Below, in pieces: positions 1 through 8,368 of a DNA stretch of 17,115 nt. The notes beneath the pieces were generated by a model. That model was not told where the DNA came from. It did not search any database and saw nothing but the letters and a program-made list of their open reading frames with translations. Source of the DNA: CAKSXP01 sp964609305 (GTDB lineage Bacteria > Bacillota > Clostridia > Oscillospirales > Oscillospiraceae); assembly GCA_964609305.1 (NCBI GenBank), contig CAZSRK010000045.1:1-17115 (forward strand), given 5' to 3'. Position 1 is the first letter of the stretch. The number at the start of each line of letters is the position of its first letter. The position numbers were made by a program, and so were the translations under genes.

Positions 1-17
1 GCGTTGAACACAGCAGC

Positions 18-60
18 ACAAAAAATCCGCGCCGGCCTAAAGGCCGGTGCGGATTTTTTA
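18..60 (-). terminator. Rho-independent terminator of the V-ATPase operon
   Basis: A long inverted repeat has arms at about 21-37 and 42-58 around a 4-nt loop (38-41). It is G+C-rich at the tip (CCGGCC/GGCCGG) and A/T-rich at the base, with one mismatched pair at 31/48. Read on the minus strand it ends in six T's, and it begins about 20 nt after the stop codon of the last ATPase gene. The A and T tracts flank both sides, so it could also stop plus-strand transcription arriving from the left. Bases 1-17 hold nothing I can identify. Confidence 0.9.
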
Positions 61-79
61 TGTTGTTAAGATTATTGAT

Positions 80-688
80 TCAGCCCATTTTTCGGGCTTT
101 TATGACCTTCATGCGCACAAATTCCTCGCGTTCTTTCTCTTCGAGCTCTTCGGTTATGCGGGCAATGTCCGCATCCAGTCCCGGTATGACGATGTTCTTG
201 AGCGCATTTGCCCGCTTTCGCGTCTTTTTAATAAAATACGCCAAGCGGTAGATAGAATTTTCCGTCTCCGCAAGCTCAAGCGCGAGACGCTTGGCCCTGT
301 TGAATTCGGCATAGGCGTCGTCAAGCGCAGAGCTGGTTCCTGTGAAACCGTAGGGCATCTTTCCGCTTTCCCGCTCCGATGACACTATCGGAAGCTCAAC
401 TCCCATGACGGAGCGGAAAACGACGTTTATGCTGTTGTCGACGGGTATCGCCCCGGCTATATCGTCGACACTGCCGAGGGAAATGTTGGCAAGGCGCAGC
501 GAATGATGCGCCGACCTGAACGCCTCATCTATGCGCTTTTCGATATCCTCGGCCTGGTCGATAAGTGCCATGAGCTCCCGCACAAGTATGTTGCGCTTTC
601 TGTCCATAAGCTCATAGCCGTTCTCGGCCAGCTCACGCGAGTGCTTCGCCGACATCAGATTTCCCTTTGTAGGAGCCATTGAGGACAT
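80..688 (-). CDS. ntpD: V-type ATP synthase subunit D (central rotor stalk)
   Basis: Subunit D forms the rotating central axis inside the A3B3 hexamer and, with subunit F, transmits torque to the membrane c-ring. The 202-aa length is normal for the family. The N-terminus (MAPTKGNL from residue 4) matches the conserved PT-x-x-x-L opening, followed by a long helix rich in charged residues. A second long helix covers roughly residues 125-200, giving the antiparallel coiled coil expected of D. The ATG at 688 is chosen because a GGAGGAAGTG ribosome binding site lies just upstream and the family motif starts three residues in. It is the last gene of the operon, 58 nt after subunit B, the widest gap in the cluster; that gap holds a hairpin. 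The operon terminator follows directly. Confidence 0.93.
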   Translation of the reverse strand: MSSMAPTKGNLMSAKHSRELAENGYELMDRKRNILVRELMALIDQAEDIEKRIDEAFRSAHHSLRLANISLGSVDDIAGAIPVDNSINVVFRSVMGVELPIVSSERESGKMPYGFTGTSSALDDAYAEFNRAKRLALELAETENSIYRLAYFIKKTRKRANALKNIVIPGLDADIARITEELEEKEREEFVRMKVIKARKMG

Positions 689-713
689 ATCGTTTCACTT
701 CCTCCGCTGTGGT

Positions 714-740
714 GCCGCATTGCCGCGCCGGGCATGCGGC
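714..740 (-). other. Intercistronic hairpin between the B and D genes
   Basis: The 58-nt gap between subunits B and D contains perfect 7-bp arms GCCGCAT (714-720) and ATGCGGC (734-740). Allowing one bulged base extends the stem to about 10 bp around a short GC-rich loop. No T-run follows, so it is not a standard terminator. It could be a processing or stability element, or partly attenuate transcription before the D gene. That role is inference; the stem is visible in the sequence. Confidence 0.5.
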
Positions 741-746
741 CGGGAT

Positions 747-2120
747 TTATTTCCCCGTGTAATACTTGTCGAGCAATTCATCCGACACACGGCTGAGCTC
801 ACTTCTCGGAAGCAGCGAAAGCAGCTTCCAGCCAAGGTCCAGCGTCTCGGACAACGTTCTGTCCTCCCGCATGCCCTGGACGAGAAATTCGCTTTCAAAC
901 CTCTGCCCGAACTGCATATACTTGTGGTCGATCTCACTGAGCTCATCCTCGCCGATGACCGAGGCGAGGCTCCTTGCCTCCTGCACACGCGAATAGGCCG
1001 CGAAAAGCTGATTTGACAGATCGGAGTGATCCTCCCTCGTATATCCCTCGCCGACGCCATCCTTCATAAGCCTAGACAGACTCGGCAGGATGGACACGGG
1101 CGGATACACACCCTTCTGCTCCAGCTCGCGGGAGAGGACGATCTGGCCCTCGGTGATGTATCCCGTGAGGTCCGGGATAGGGTGAGATATATCGTCGTTC
1201 GGCATCGTGAGTATGGGAACCTGAGTCACGCTGCCCTTCTTGCCGCGTATCATGCCCGCGCGCTCATAGATCGAGGCGAGGTCGGAATACATGTAGCTGG
1301 GGAAGCCCTTGCGCGAGGGTATCTCACCCTTTGAGGATGAAAATTCACGCAGCGCCTCGCAGTATGAGGTCATATCCGACATGACGACCAGTACATGGTA
1401 TCCGTGTGTAAAAGCAAGGTATTCCGCCGCAGTCAGGGCGCAGCGCGGGGCAAGGATACGCTCTATTATCGGGTCGGAGGCCATGTTCAGATACATGACG
1501 ACCCTACCCAGAGCCCCGGACTGTTCAAAATCTTTTTTGAAAAACTCCGCGGTATCGTTCTTGACGCCCAGCGCGCAGAACACTATCGCAAATTCCTCCC
1601 CGCCGTCGCCGATGTGTGCCTGCCGCACTATCTGCGCGGCAAGCTCGTTATGGCTCATGCCGGCGCCGGAAAATATGGGCAGCTTCTGCCCTCGGATAAG
1701 CGTTGCCGTTGCGTCGATGGAGCTTATGCCCGTGAGGATGCAGCTTCGCGGGTACTGGCGCGATACGGGGTTTATTGCCGAACCGTTTATGTCGCGGCGC
1801 TCGTCGGGGAATATCTCGCTGAGCCCGTCGAGCGGCTTGCCGGTGCCGTCGAAAATACGGCCCAGTATCTCCTTGGACAGCGACAGCGTGACGGGTTTGC
1901 CCGTAAACCGGGTGTTGACATGCTCCATGTCGATGCCATCCGTGCCCTCAAACACCTGGAGCACGGCCTTTTCGCCCTCTATGCGTATGATGCGGCCGTA
2001 GCGGCGCTCGCCGTCGTCGAGCGTGAACTCGGCCAGCTCGTCATAGGCTACGCCCGTTACGCCCTCGAGCGCGACAAGCGAGCCCTGCATCTCCGCAAGT
2101 CCTGTATATTCGATTCGCAT
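747..2120 (-). CDS. ntpB: V-type ATP synthase subunit B (regulatory, non-catalytic)
   Basis: Subunit B alternates with subunit A in the A3B3 hexamer and completes the nucleotide sites at the A-B interfaces. The protein is 457 aa, the usual length. The position equivalent to a P-loop is degenerate (FSGAGMSHNELAAQI, about residues 150-164), as is normal for B subunits and not a sign of decay. The arginine finger lies in the motif PSLSRLM, with Arg350. The N-terminal beta-barrel is followed by the nucleotide-binding-fold region and a C-terminal helical domain. The ATG at 2120 follows GAGGTGA with 6-nt spacing. Only 6 nt separate it from the stop of subunit A, so the two genes are tightly co-translated, fitting their equal stoichiometry. 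Confidence 0.96.
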   Translation of the reverse strand: MRIEYTGLAEMQGSLVALEGVTGVAYDELAEFTLDDGERRYGRIIRIEGEKAVLQVFEGTDGIDMEHVNTRFTGKPVTLSLSKEILGRIFDGTGKPLDGLSEIFPDERRDINGSAINPVSRQYPRSCILTGISSIDATATLIRGQKLPIFSGAGMSHNELAAQIVRQAHIGDGGEEFAIVFCALGVKNDTAEFFKKDFEQSGALGRVVMYLNMASDPIIERILAPRCALTAAEYLAFTHGYHVLVVMSDMTSYCEALREFSSSKGEIPSRKGFPSYMYSDLASIYERAGMIRGKKGSVTQVPILTMPNDDISHPIPDLTGYITEGQIVLSRELEQKGVYPPVSILPSLSRLMKDGVGEGYTREDHSDLSNQLFAAYSRVQEARSLASVIGEDELSEIDHKYMQFGQRFESEFLVQGMREDRTLSETLDLGWKLLSLLPRSELSRVSDELLDKYYTGK

Positions 2121-2126
2121 CGCCCG

Positions 2127-3899
2127 TCACCTCGTTTCGTTCTTTTGAAGGATATCCGCGATTACCTCGTCTATCCTGTCGGAGTATACCTGCGCGGGCG
2201 TGCCCTCGCCGATGCCGAATTTCATTCTGGACAGCTCTCCAAAGATGCCGCTGGCGATAAGCTGGCTTATCGGGATCCTTCTGTCGCAGAGGACGCGGCC
2301 CTGATCGTACAGCTTGAGGATCAGCCGCATCATCGCCATCTGGTTTTCCGGCGTCATGAACGTGTCAGTCTTGTGGAATGCATTCTGCTGGAGATACCCC
2401 TCGCGTATCACCTTTGCCGTTTCGATTATGAGCTTCTGGTCATCCGGCAGCACGTCGGCGCCTATGAGCTTTACTATTTCCTGCAGAGCCGACTCCTCCT
2501 GCAGCAGGTTCATCATGCGGCACCGCAGGTCGGTAAATCCCTCGCCGAAATTCTTCTCGTACCAGCCGGCGAGATCCGTGAAATACTCGGAGTATGAATT
2601 TGTCCAGTTGATGGACGGGAAATGCCTTGCGTAGGCAAGACTTCGGTCTAGCGCCCAGAAGCAGCGGATAAAGCGCTTTGTATTCTGAGTGACCGGCTCT
2701 GAAAAATCGCCGCCCTGCGGCGAAACGGCGCCGATCACGGTGACGCTGCCCTCCCTGCCGCACAGGGTCTGCATATACCCTGCGCGCTCATAGAAGCTGG
2801 CCAGACGGCTGGACAGATACGCCGGAAAGCTCTCCTCCGCGGGCATTTCCTCAAGGCGACCGGATATCTCACGCAGGGCCTCGGCCCATCGGGAAGTGGA
2901 GTCGGCCATAAGCGCGACATGGTACCCCATGTCGCGGTAGTATTCGGCTATCGTCATGCCCGTATAGATGGACGCCTCGCGCGCCGCGACGGGCATGTTG
3001 GACGTATTTGCGATGAGTATGGTCCTCTCCATCAGCGGACGGCCGGACTTGGGGTCGTTGAGCTCGGAAAATTCGTCGAGTACCTGCGTCATCTCGTTTC
3101 CGCGCTCGCCACAGCCGAGATAGACGATTATGTCCGCGTCAGACCACTTTGCAAGCTGATGCTGCACCATCGTCTTACCGGCGCCGAACGGTCCCGGAAT
3201 CGCGGCGCATCCCCCTTTACCGACGGGAAACAGCGTGTCTATGACCCTCTGCCCCGTCACCAGAGGCCCCGTTATGGGCAGGCGTTTTGCAGCCGGGCGT
3301 ACTTTCTTGATTGGCCAGAGCTGAGCAAGGCAAAGCGGGGTTTTGTCGCCGCGGGCGTCCTCCACCTCAGCGATGGTGTCCATCACCCTGTACTGACCGC
3401 TTGGCTTCACATTCACGGCGGTGCCCTGCATCCCGGGCGGGACCATGCTGCGGTGCTCGATATTCTGCGTCTCCTGAGTTACGGCAAATATCTGCCCGGG
3501 AGAGAGCTCCTCACCCTCGCCGATGAGCACTGTGACATCCCAGAGTTTTTCCTCGTCCAGGGCCGAAAGGCCGATGCCGCGGGTTATGAACGGGCCTGCC
3601 TGCTCCTCTATGGTGCGCAGCGGCCTTGCGATGCCGTCATATATATTGCCCAGCATCCCGGGCCCGAGCAGCACGGACATCGGTTTCCCTGTCGGCTCGA
3701 CCGGCTGGCCGTAGCTGAGGCCCGCGGTGTCTTCATATACCTGCACGGTCGTCGTATCTCCTGCGGCGGAGACAACCTCTCCCGGCAGGCGCATATCACC
3801 GACATAGACAACGCTCATCATCGGCAGCGCGCGGCCGCCGCGCACTGTCACGACGGGCCCGTTTATTCCGTATATATAGTAATTCGTATTTGAATCCAT
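2127..3899 (-). CDS. ntpA: V-type ATP synthase subunit A (catalytic)
   Basis: This is the catalytic nucleotide-binding subunit, hydrolysing or making ATP in the soluble head. The 590-aa length is typical. Visible motifs are the P-loop GPFGAGKT (residues 236-243), the catalytic glutamate in GCGERGNEM (Glu265) and the Walker-B region around ALMADSTSRWAEALREIS. The insert of about 100 residues before the P-loop (roughly 110-200) is the non-homologous region that separates A subunits from F-type beta subunits. The ATG at 3899 follows a strong GGTGGAGGA ribosome binding site lying in the end of subunit E, whose stop is 3 nt upstream. No motif is missing, so the enzyme should be active. Confidence 0.97.
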   Translation of the reverse strand: MDSNTNYYIYGINGPVVTVRGGRALPMMSVVYVGDMRLPGEVVSAAGDTTTVQVYEDTAGLSYGQPVEPTGKPMSVLLGPGMLGNIYDGIARPLRTIEEQAGPFITRGIGLSALDEEKLWDVTVLIGEGEELSPGQIFAVTQETQNIEHRSMVPPGMQGTAVNVKPSGQYRVMDTIAEVEDARGDKTPLCLAQLWPIKKVRPAAKRLPITGPLVTGQRVIDTLFPVGKGGCAAIPGPFGAGKTMVQHQLAKWSDADIIVYLGCGERGNEMTQVLDEFSELNDPKSGRPLMERTILIANTSNMPVAAREASIYTGMTIAEYYRDMGYHVALMADSTSRWAEALREISGRLEEMPAEESFPAYLSSRLASFYERAGYMQTLCGREGSVTVIGAVSPQGGDFSEPVTQNTKRFIRCFWALDRSLAYARHFPSINWTNSYSEYFTDLAGWYEKNFGEGFTDLRCRMMNLLQEESALQEIVKLIGADVLPDDQKLIIETAKVIREGYLQQNAFHKTDTFMTPENQMAMMRLILKLYDQGRVLCDRRIPISQLIASGIFGELSRMKFGIGEGTPAQVYSDRIDEVIADILQKNETR

Positions 3900-3902
3900 T
3901 TG

Positions 3903-4508
3903 CTATTCCTCCACCTGCATGCCGGTAAGCTCGGAGAAATGCCCGACAAGATCGCTAAGCGCCGAATCAAAGCTCAGGTCGATGCGCCGTCCCCGGGCGG
4001 GGCACACCAGGCGCAGCCCACCGAGCAGGAAAGTGCCCTCCTTGAAGCCAAGGCTTACTCCCGACACCTGTGTAAGCAGATAGTCTGCGTATTTCATATC
4101 CTCTCGGCGCAGATGCACCTCCGCTGCAAAACCGTAGCCAAGCTGTGATACGGCCTTGCGCAGGAGCTTGCCCAGATGCGGCGGATAGTCCTCACTATCG
4201 GTAAATGACGTTATCTTTTTGCGCACCTGCGCGAAAACGCTGCGTGCACAGTCCTCGCGAAACTGCAAAAGCTGGCGTTTGTTTTCGGCCGCGCGGGCGG
4301 ATATGCGCGTGCTCTCACGCGTTTTTATCTCAAGGCTTTTATGCTCGTAATAGCTTGCTGTCTCGGCCTCCAGATCCCGCTTTATGACGGCCAGCTCTCT
4401 GTCTCGGCGCTGCTCGAAATCCTTTATCAGGTTTTCGGACTCCCGCCGGCTCTCATCCATTATCGAGTCGACAAAGTTTTGCAGCTTTTTTTCGGTTATT
4501 TCTGCCAT
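3903..4508 (-). CDS. ntpE: V-type ATP synthase subunit E (peripheral stalk)
   Basis: Subunit E pairs with the G/H-type subunit to form the peripheral stalk that stops the A3B3 head from turning with the rotor. The 201-aa protein starts with about 100 residues of charged, heptad-like helix (coiled coil). It ends in a small globular domain whose closing segment (LGGLRLVCPARGRRIDLSF and what follows) matches the family pattern. The ATG at 4508 follows GGAGGG with 7-nt spacing. It sits 21 nt after subunit F and 3 nt before subunit A. In many V/A-ATPase operons E comes before C and F; here it follows F. Confidence 0.9.
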   Translation of the reverse strand: MAEITEKKLQNFVDSIMDESRRESENLIKDFEQRRDRELAVIKRDLEAETASYYEHKSLEIKTRESTRISARAAENKRQLLQFREDCARSVFAQVRKKITSFTDSEDYPPHLGKLLRKAVSQLGYGFAAEVHLRREDMKYADYLLTQVSGVSLGFKEGTFLLGGLRLVCPARGRRIDLSFDSALSDLVGHFSELTGMQVEE

Positions 4509-4529
4509 CCGTTTTCCCTCCTTCGGGAC

Positions 4530-4838
4530 TCAGAGCTTGACTCCGATAGTCTCCGTTATAAGGCGCTTTATCGACTCATGCGCGCTGCCCTTCATATCCG
4601 GTCCGGGTATGACGGATATCAGCGGGCGCAAGACGTCCACACGCAGCGAGTCGACAAGCGGGCGGTTCATGTTCGCCACCTTCTCGCTTATAAGCAGCAC
4701 CGCCACGTCCTCGGTCAGCAACGCCCTGTTTATGGCCGTCTCGGCCTGCTGCCTGTCGCGCACGATGACGCCCTCGACCCCCGCCAAACGGAATCCCGTG
4801 AGCATATCGGGGTCGTCGCAGATAACATAATATTTCAT
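4530..4838 (-). CDS. ntpG: V-type ATP synthase subunit F (rotor; NtpG in Enterococcus naming)
   Basis: This small 102-aa protein binds the D subunit of the central axis. It has the characteristic opening MKYYVICDDPDMLTGFRLAGVEG, given here as two adjoining parts: a strand-forming MKYYVICDD and the conserved TGFRLAGVEG. It ends with the family motif around VIPGPDMKGS, a Rossmann-like alpha/beta layout. The ATG at 4838 lies 4 nt after the stop codon of subunit K. The bases just upstream, inside the end of the K gene, contain no recognisable Shine-Dalgarno sequence, and no earlier in-frame start is available. Translation therefore probably depends on ribosomes finishing K. Enterococcus hirae calls this subunit NtpG. 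Confidence 0.88.
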   Translation of the reverse strand: MKYYVICDDPDMLTGFRLAGVEGVIVRDRQQAETAINRALLTEDVAVLLISEKVANMNRPLVDSLRVDVLRPLISVIPGPDMKGSAHESIKRLITETIGVKL

Positions 4839-4842
4839 CGCA

Positions 4843-5271
4843 TCACAGGCTGGAGATTATCATGAATGCGATGAGCAGGCCATAAAGCGCAACGCCTTCC
4901 GCCAGGCCAACAAATATGAGCGCCTTGCCGAAAATACCGTCATTCTCGCTGAGCGCGCCGAGCGCCGCAGAGGCGGAGGCGGAAACGGCGATGCCGCCGC
5001 CGATGCCCGACAATCCGACGGCCAGGGCCGCGCTGAGATAGCCCATACCGGTGGCAAGCCCCTCGCCGGAAGCCGCAGCGGTCGCGGCGTCTGCCGCAGA
5101 GGCGGACTGACCGAGCAGGCATACCGAGGCTATGGCAAGCATGCCGAAGAACGCGCAGAAGTTTATAATGAGCGGTGCCTTGCTCCGGCTGCCCTTCTTA
5201 ACGCGGAAATAGATCGCGCACAGAGGCGCCGCGACAATGAACAGGATGACTAAAGCATATATGAATATCAT
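4843..5271 (-). CDS. ntpK: V-type ATP synthase subunit K (membrane c-ring proteolipid)
   Basis: Subunit K forms the ion-carrying ring in the membrane. The 142-aa protein has four hydrophobic stretches. Residues about 2-23 and 34-57 form an N-terminal hairpin without the glycine pattern of c-subunits. Residues about 75-105 (GLSGIGGGIAVSASAS) and 115-141 form the true c-type hairpin. The ion-binding carboxylate is Glu125 in GLAEGVALYGL. The second hydrophobic stretch ends in a signal-peptidase-like QSASA-AD sequence, as in proteolipids with a cleaved leader; cleavage is only a possibility. The ATG at 5271 has a strong GGAGGG ribosome binding site, fitting the high copy number of K in the ring. 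The Gln and the Ser/Thr after the Glu seen in sodium-binding rings are absent, which hints at protons. Confidence 0.92.
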   Translation of the reverse strand: MIFIYALVILFIVAAPLCAIYFRVKKGSRSKAPLIINFCAFFGMLAIASVCLLGQSASAADAATAAASGEGLATGMGYLSAALAVGLSGIGGGIAVSASASAALGALSENDGIFGKALIFVGLAEGVALYGLLIAFMIISSL

Positions 5272-5302
5272 TTTCGGATACCCTCCATTTATTTTTGATT
5301 TG

Positions 5303-7318
5303 TTATGCTTTCTTTGTATAGTCGATTATACACGGGGCAAACTTTTCTCCGCCGCTGGTATAAAACCTTCCGAACATCTCGTAAAACTCCAGCCTGAGCA
5401 CCTGTATGCACACAAGCATGCCCTCGATGCCCATAACGATAAGGTTTCCGAGGATGACGCCGAATGCGCTCTTTCCGGCGCTGGACAGCAGCATGACGAC
5501 CATCATCATGCCCGCGTGGCTGATAGCGAACGCGCCCACGCGCAGGAAAGAGATCGTGTTCGACGCATAGCTGAGCACGGTTTCAAACAGCTCGAAAAAG
5601 CCCTCGACTATAAACATCCCTATACTTTTGGGAAGCCAGTTCTTCTCGCCCATGACCAGCTTTGACAGCGGGCCCTGCGCAAAGATACACAGCAGAGGCA
5701 GGATGATCAGGCAGATTATATATGCGGCAGAGAAAATGTTCTTGCCGAAGGCAAACATAACAACGACGCCCGCGGCCAGCGATAGATACATTATAAAGCC
5801 CGCAAGCCCGTTAGGGGAAAACAGTACCTTGCCGTAATCACGCTGGCGTATGCCGTTTATCATGTTCAGCACCATGCATGTAAGCAGCAGCACGACGCCG
5901 ATAGCCACCGCAACGATGAGTATTTTCATCGTGTTTTCGCCCTCGAGCACCTTGTAGCCGGGCAGCAGATCTTCATATCCGAACACGCTGCCGTAAACAA
6001 AGCCGAACACCGTCGCCGAAACGCCGCACAGCGCCAGGATACGCCCCAGCCAGAGTTTCTTGAAACGCCAAAGCAGATATCCGAACAGGCACAGGACCAC
6101 GCCCTGGCCCACATCGCCGTACATGATGCCAAAGAGCACCGTATATGTTATCGCCATAAAGGCACAGGGGTCAATCTCACCATAGGCGGGCAGCCCGTAC
6201 ATCTCCACAAACGGGGCATAAATCTTCGACAGGAACCCGCTTTTGATTCTGACCGGAGGCTTGACGGAGGATTTTTTCCCATCTGAGATGACGCACGACA
6301 GCTCGCTTGCGCTCTTGTGTTCAGATACGACACCCTCAAGCTCTCCGCTCGGTGCCCAGAAAACCATAGTCCCGGTGCCGTCCTCTCCGGAGCCGTCGCT
6401 TTCTCCAAGAGCCGCCTCCTCAATGCTGCGGGCAAAGTCCTCTTCCTCGGATCTGGGTATCCAGCCGACTATATAAAAACTGTCGCCGCGGTATCCCGCC
6501 ATAGAGCGCAACGCATAGCACTCGCTCATGAACCGGACAAAGCAGTAGCGGCGCAGAAATTCCTCCCGCACCTCATCCGACAGCCCGCTGAGCTCGGCGC
6601 GGAGCTGCTCGATACGCCGGCGGTCATTTTCCACCTCCTGCGTGAGCAGGTCCTTTGTCTCCTGCGCGGTGCCGACAAGATCCCTGTCGAGATATATACG
6701 CTCGAACTGCTGCGCCGAGAAGATGCTGTCGACATGGTCGGCCGATCGCGGCAGGACGAAATACATCCCGTATACCATGCCGCCGTCCTCGTCGCCGTCG
6801 CCTGTGCGTATGAAGAAAACGTCGTCCCGGGCCTTTATAAGTCTCATACAGCTCTCATAGGCTTTCGCCGGGATCCGTCCGAATCTGAACTTTGAATACT
6901 TCATGTTCAGAAGGTCGGAGAGTTTTTCCTCCACATCGCCGATGTGCAGAAGCCGCTCTATCACACTTGTCTTTTCCGTGTTGCTCTTCTCCGCTTCCCC
7001 GATTTGGCCGTTAATCCTCTCGATGCGGGAGGACAGATCGGAAAACCACCGGGAGACCTCCTCCCTGGTGTACTCATAGTCGGCAAATTCGCGGTATTCA
7101 AGCTGGATGCCGAGTTCGTCGGCGAGCGAATAAGCCTTTGAAAGCAGCTCGGCATAATCGTTTACCGAATCAAACGGAGTCAGGCGCATGACATCCTTCA
7201 TCGCGGTGACTGCGTTTTCGGGATGGAAGTTGCGGTTTATGACAAAATACCGTATCGCCTCATCCACCTGTTCCATGGGTCCGGAAAGCGTTATCATCGT
7301 CATTTTTTCCGTTGCCAA
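5303..7318 (-). CDS. ntpI: V-type ATP synthase subunit I (membrane stator, a-subunit)
   Basis: Subunit I is the membrane stator that supplies the ion half-channels against the K ring, and its cytoplasmic arm ties the ring to the peripheral stalks. The protein is 671 aa. The N-terminal half is cytoplasmic, with coiled-coil segments around residues 90-120 and 220-260. From about residue 375 there is a series of membrane helices. The conserved arginine sits in SFLRVGAFAISHAG (Arg593), and the closing family motif is VLRLEFYEMFGRFY. The start is read as TTG at 7318: it follows an AAGGGGGGTT ribosome binding site with good spacing and gives the family-like opening MATEKM. An ATG at 7303 is the alternative and has only a weak site. 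Confidence 0.93.
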   Translation of the reverse strand: MATEKMTMITLSGPMEQVDEAIRYFVINRNFHPENAVTAMKDVMRLTPFDSVNDYAELLSKAYSLADELGIQLEYREFADYEYTREEVSRWFSDLSSRIERINGQIGEAEKSNTEKTSVIERLLHIGDVEEKLSDLLNMKYSKFRFGRIPAKAYESCMRLIKARDDVFFIRTGDGDEDGGMVYGMYFVLPRSADHVDSIFSAQQFERIYLDRDLVGTAQETKDLLTQEVENDRRRIEQLRAELSGLSDEVREEFLRRYCFVRFMSECYALRSMAGYRGDSFYIVGWIPRSEEEDFARSIEEAALGESDGSGEDGTGTMVFWAPSGELEGVVSEHKSASELSCVISDGKKSSVKPPVRIKSGFLSKIYAPFVEMYGLPAYGEIDPCAFMAITYTVLFGIMYGDVGQGVVLCLFGYLLWRFKKLWLGRILALCGVSATVFGFVYGSVFGYEDLLPGYKVLEGENTMKILIVAVAIGVVLLLTCMVLNMINGIRQRDYGKVLFSPNGLAGFIMYLSLAAGVVVMFAFGKNIFSAAYIICLIILPLLCIFAQGPLSKLVMGEKNWLPKSIGMFIVEGFFELFETVLSYASNTISFLRVGAFAISHAGMMMVVMLLSSAGKSAFGVILGNLIVMGIEGMLVCIQVLRLEFYEMFGRFYTSGGEKFAPCIIDYTKKA

Positions 7319-7336
7319 CCGTATAACCCCCCTTTA

Positions 7337-8368
7337 CTATATAACCTCGCCCGGCGATATGCCGTAACGCGCCGCCTCGACAGCGCGGGTGAGTTTGTCG
7401 TATTCAACGCCTTTTAGCGTGAGATATGCCTGCGGCACTATGACAGAAGGCTCTGGCGCATGTATGCTGCGGCGGCAAAACGCCTCCAGTCCCTTTTCGT
7501 AGCTGCGCTCCGCCGCTCCGGAGCGGTCCTTTTCAAACAGATGGCCCCACCTCGACGCACGCAGGAGCGACAATGCCTCCTCCGCCGTCGATGCGGCGGC
7601 CAGTTTTTCAATGAACTGATCCGTAAGCTTCCAGCGTATCGGAATCAGAAGATCGTCCAGATTTGCAAGCGACTCGGGAAAATTCCGGCGCAGCCGCATT
7701 ATATACGTAAGGTTCAGGAAATCCGCCTCTCTGCCGCAAGTCTCGCGCAGCCAGTCCTTCGCCGGACCGGAATAGTCCTTTTGGAGATACCGCCATATGG
7801 CGGAGTAGAAACGGTTCTCCAGAAGAACATGAGCCGCGGTATAGTCCGGCTTTCCGTCCGCGCTGTTCACGGGTACCGTTTTGAGGATCGCTGCATATAT
7901 CGTGTTTTCCGCCGCCGCTATTATGTCCTCAAAACTGCCGGCCTGGGAAAGCTCCGGCTCGAGCAGCCCGGTCTTTTCTGCCATAAACCCTGTCGGCAGT
8001 TCGTCCGGCTCAGCTACGCTCCCGGTTATCACGCGGCGCAGCGCGGAGAGTATCCGCCGATACTCTGTCCGGTACACGGCAAACAGGAAAAACCTTTTAT
8101 CCTCGCGGGTCGCAAATTTGTATATACGCTCATACTCGCTCTCAAGCTGGAAACGCATCGCTTTTTCTATCAGACGGCTGTCGCGGCAGCCCTGGGGTAT
8201 CAGCTCCCCCGCCTCACGCCAGCCGGCGTGGCCACGTATGAAGCCCGCCACGTCCGCAAGATTCTGCATCCCGCTGAGAGTTTCCCAATCCACGGGTCGG
8301 AGCATCCTGCCGTACATCGCGCGCGTTTTTGCCGTTATTGCGCCGTAGCGCGTCAGATTCTTAAACAT
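7337..8368 (-). CDS. ntpC: V-type ATP synthase subunit C (socket between rotor axis and c-ring)
   Basis: Subunit C (the V-ATPase d/AC39 family) is the funnel-shaped socket through which the D-F axis sits on the K ring. The 343-aa protein is almost entirely helical and has no membrane segment. Its opening NLTRYGAITAKTRAMYG and the repeated L-x-x-I-R-W and R-x-N-F-type segments are consistent with the family. The ATG at 8368 overlaps the end of the upstream stalk gene by 8 bp, so the two are translationally coupled. The ribosome binding site (GGTGGTGA) is moderate. Its place ahead of subunit I is unusual; in Enterococcus and Thermus operons C lies after E. Confidence 0.87.
   Translation of the reverse strand: MFKNLTRYGAITAKTRAMYGRMLRPVDWETLSGMQNLADVAGFIRGHAGWREAGELIPQGCRDSRLIEKAMRFQLESEYERIYKFATREDKRFFLFAVYRTEYRRILSALRRVITGSVAEPDELPTGFMAEKTGLLEPELSQAGSFEDIIAAAENTIYAAILKTVPVNSADGKPDYTAAHVLLENRFYSAIWRYLQKDYSGPAKDWLRETCGREADFLNLTYIMRLRRNFPESLANLDDLLIPIRWKLTDQFIEKLAAASTAEEALSLLRASRWGHLFEKDRSGAAERSYEKGLEAFCRRSIHAPEPSVIVPQAYLTLKGVEYDKLTRAVEAARYGISPGEVI

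Noticed and set aside
747..2120. Degenerate P-loop in subunit B as a sign of inactivation
   Set aside because: B subunits of V/A-type ATPases normally lack a functional P-loop; the arginine finger is intact.
1395..2597. A 400-aa plus-strand open frame antisense to subunits A and B
   Set aside because: It lies wholly opposite strongly conserved ATPase genes, crosses the A/B gene junction, and has no recognisable domain. GC-rich codon bias in the real genes produces such frames.
2919..3893. A 324-aa plus-strand open frame antisense to subunit A
   Set aside because: Shadow of the catalytic subunit gene; no family motif.
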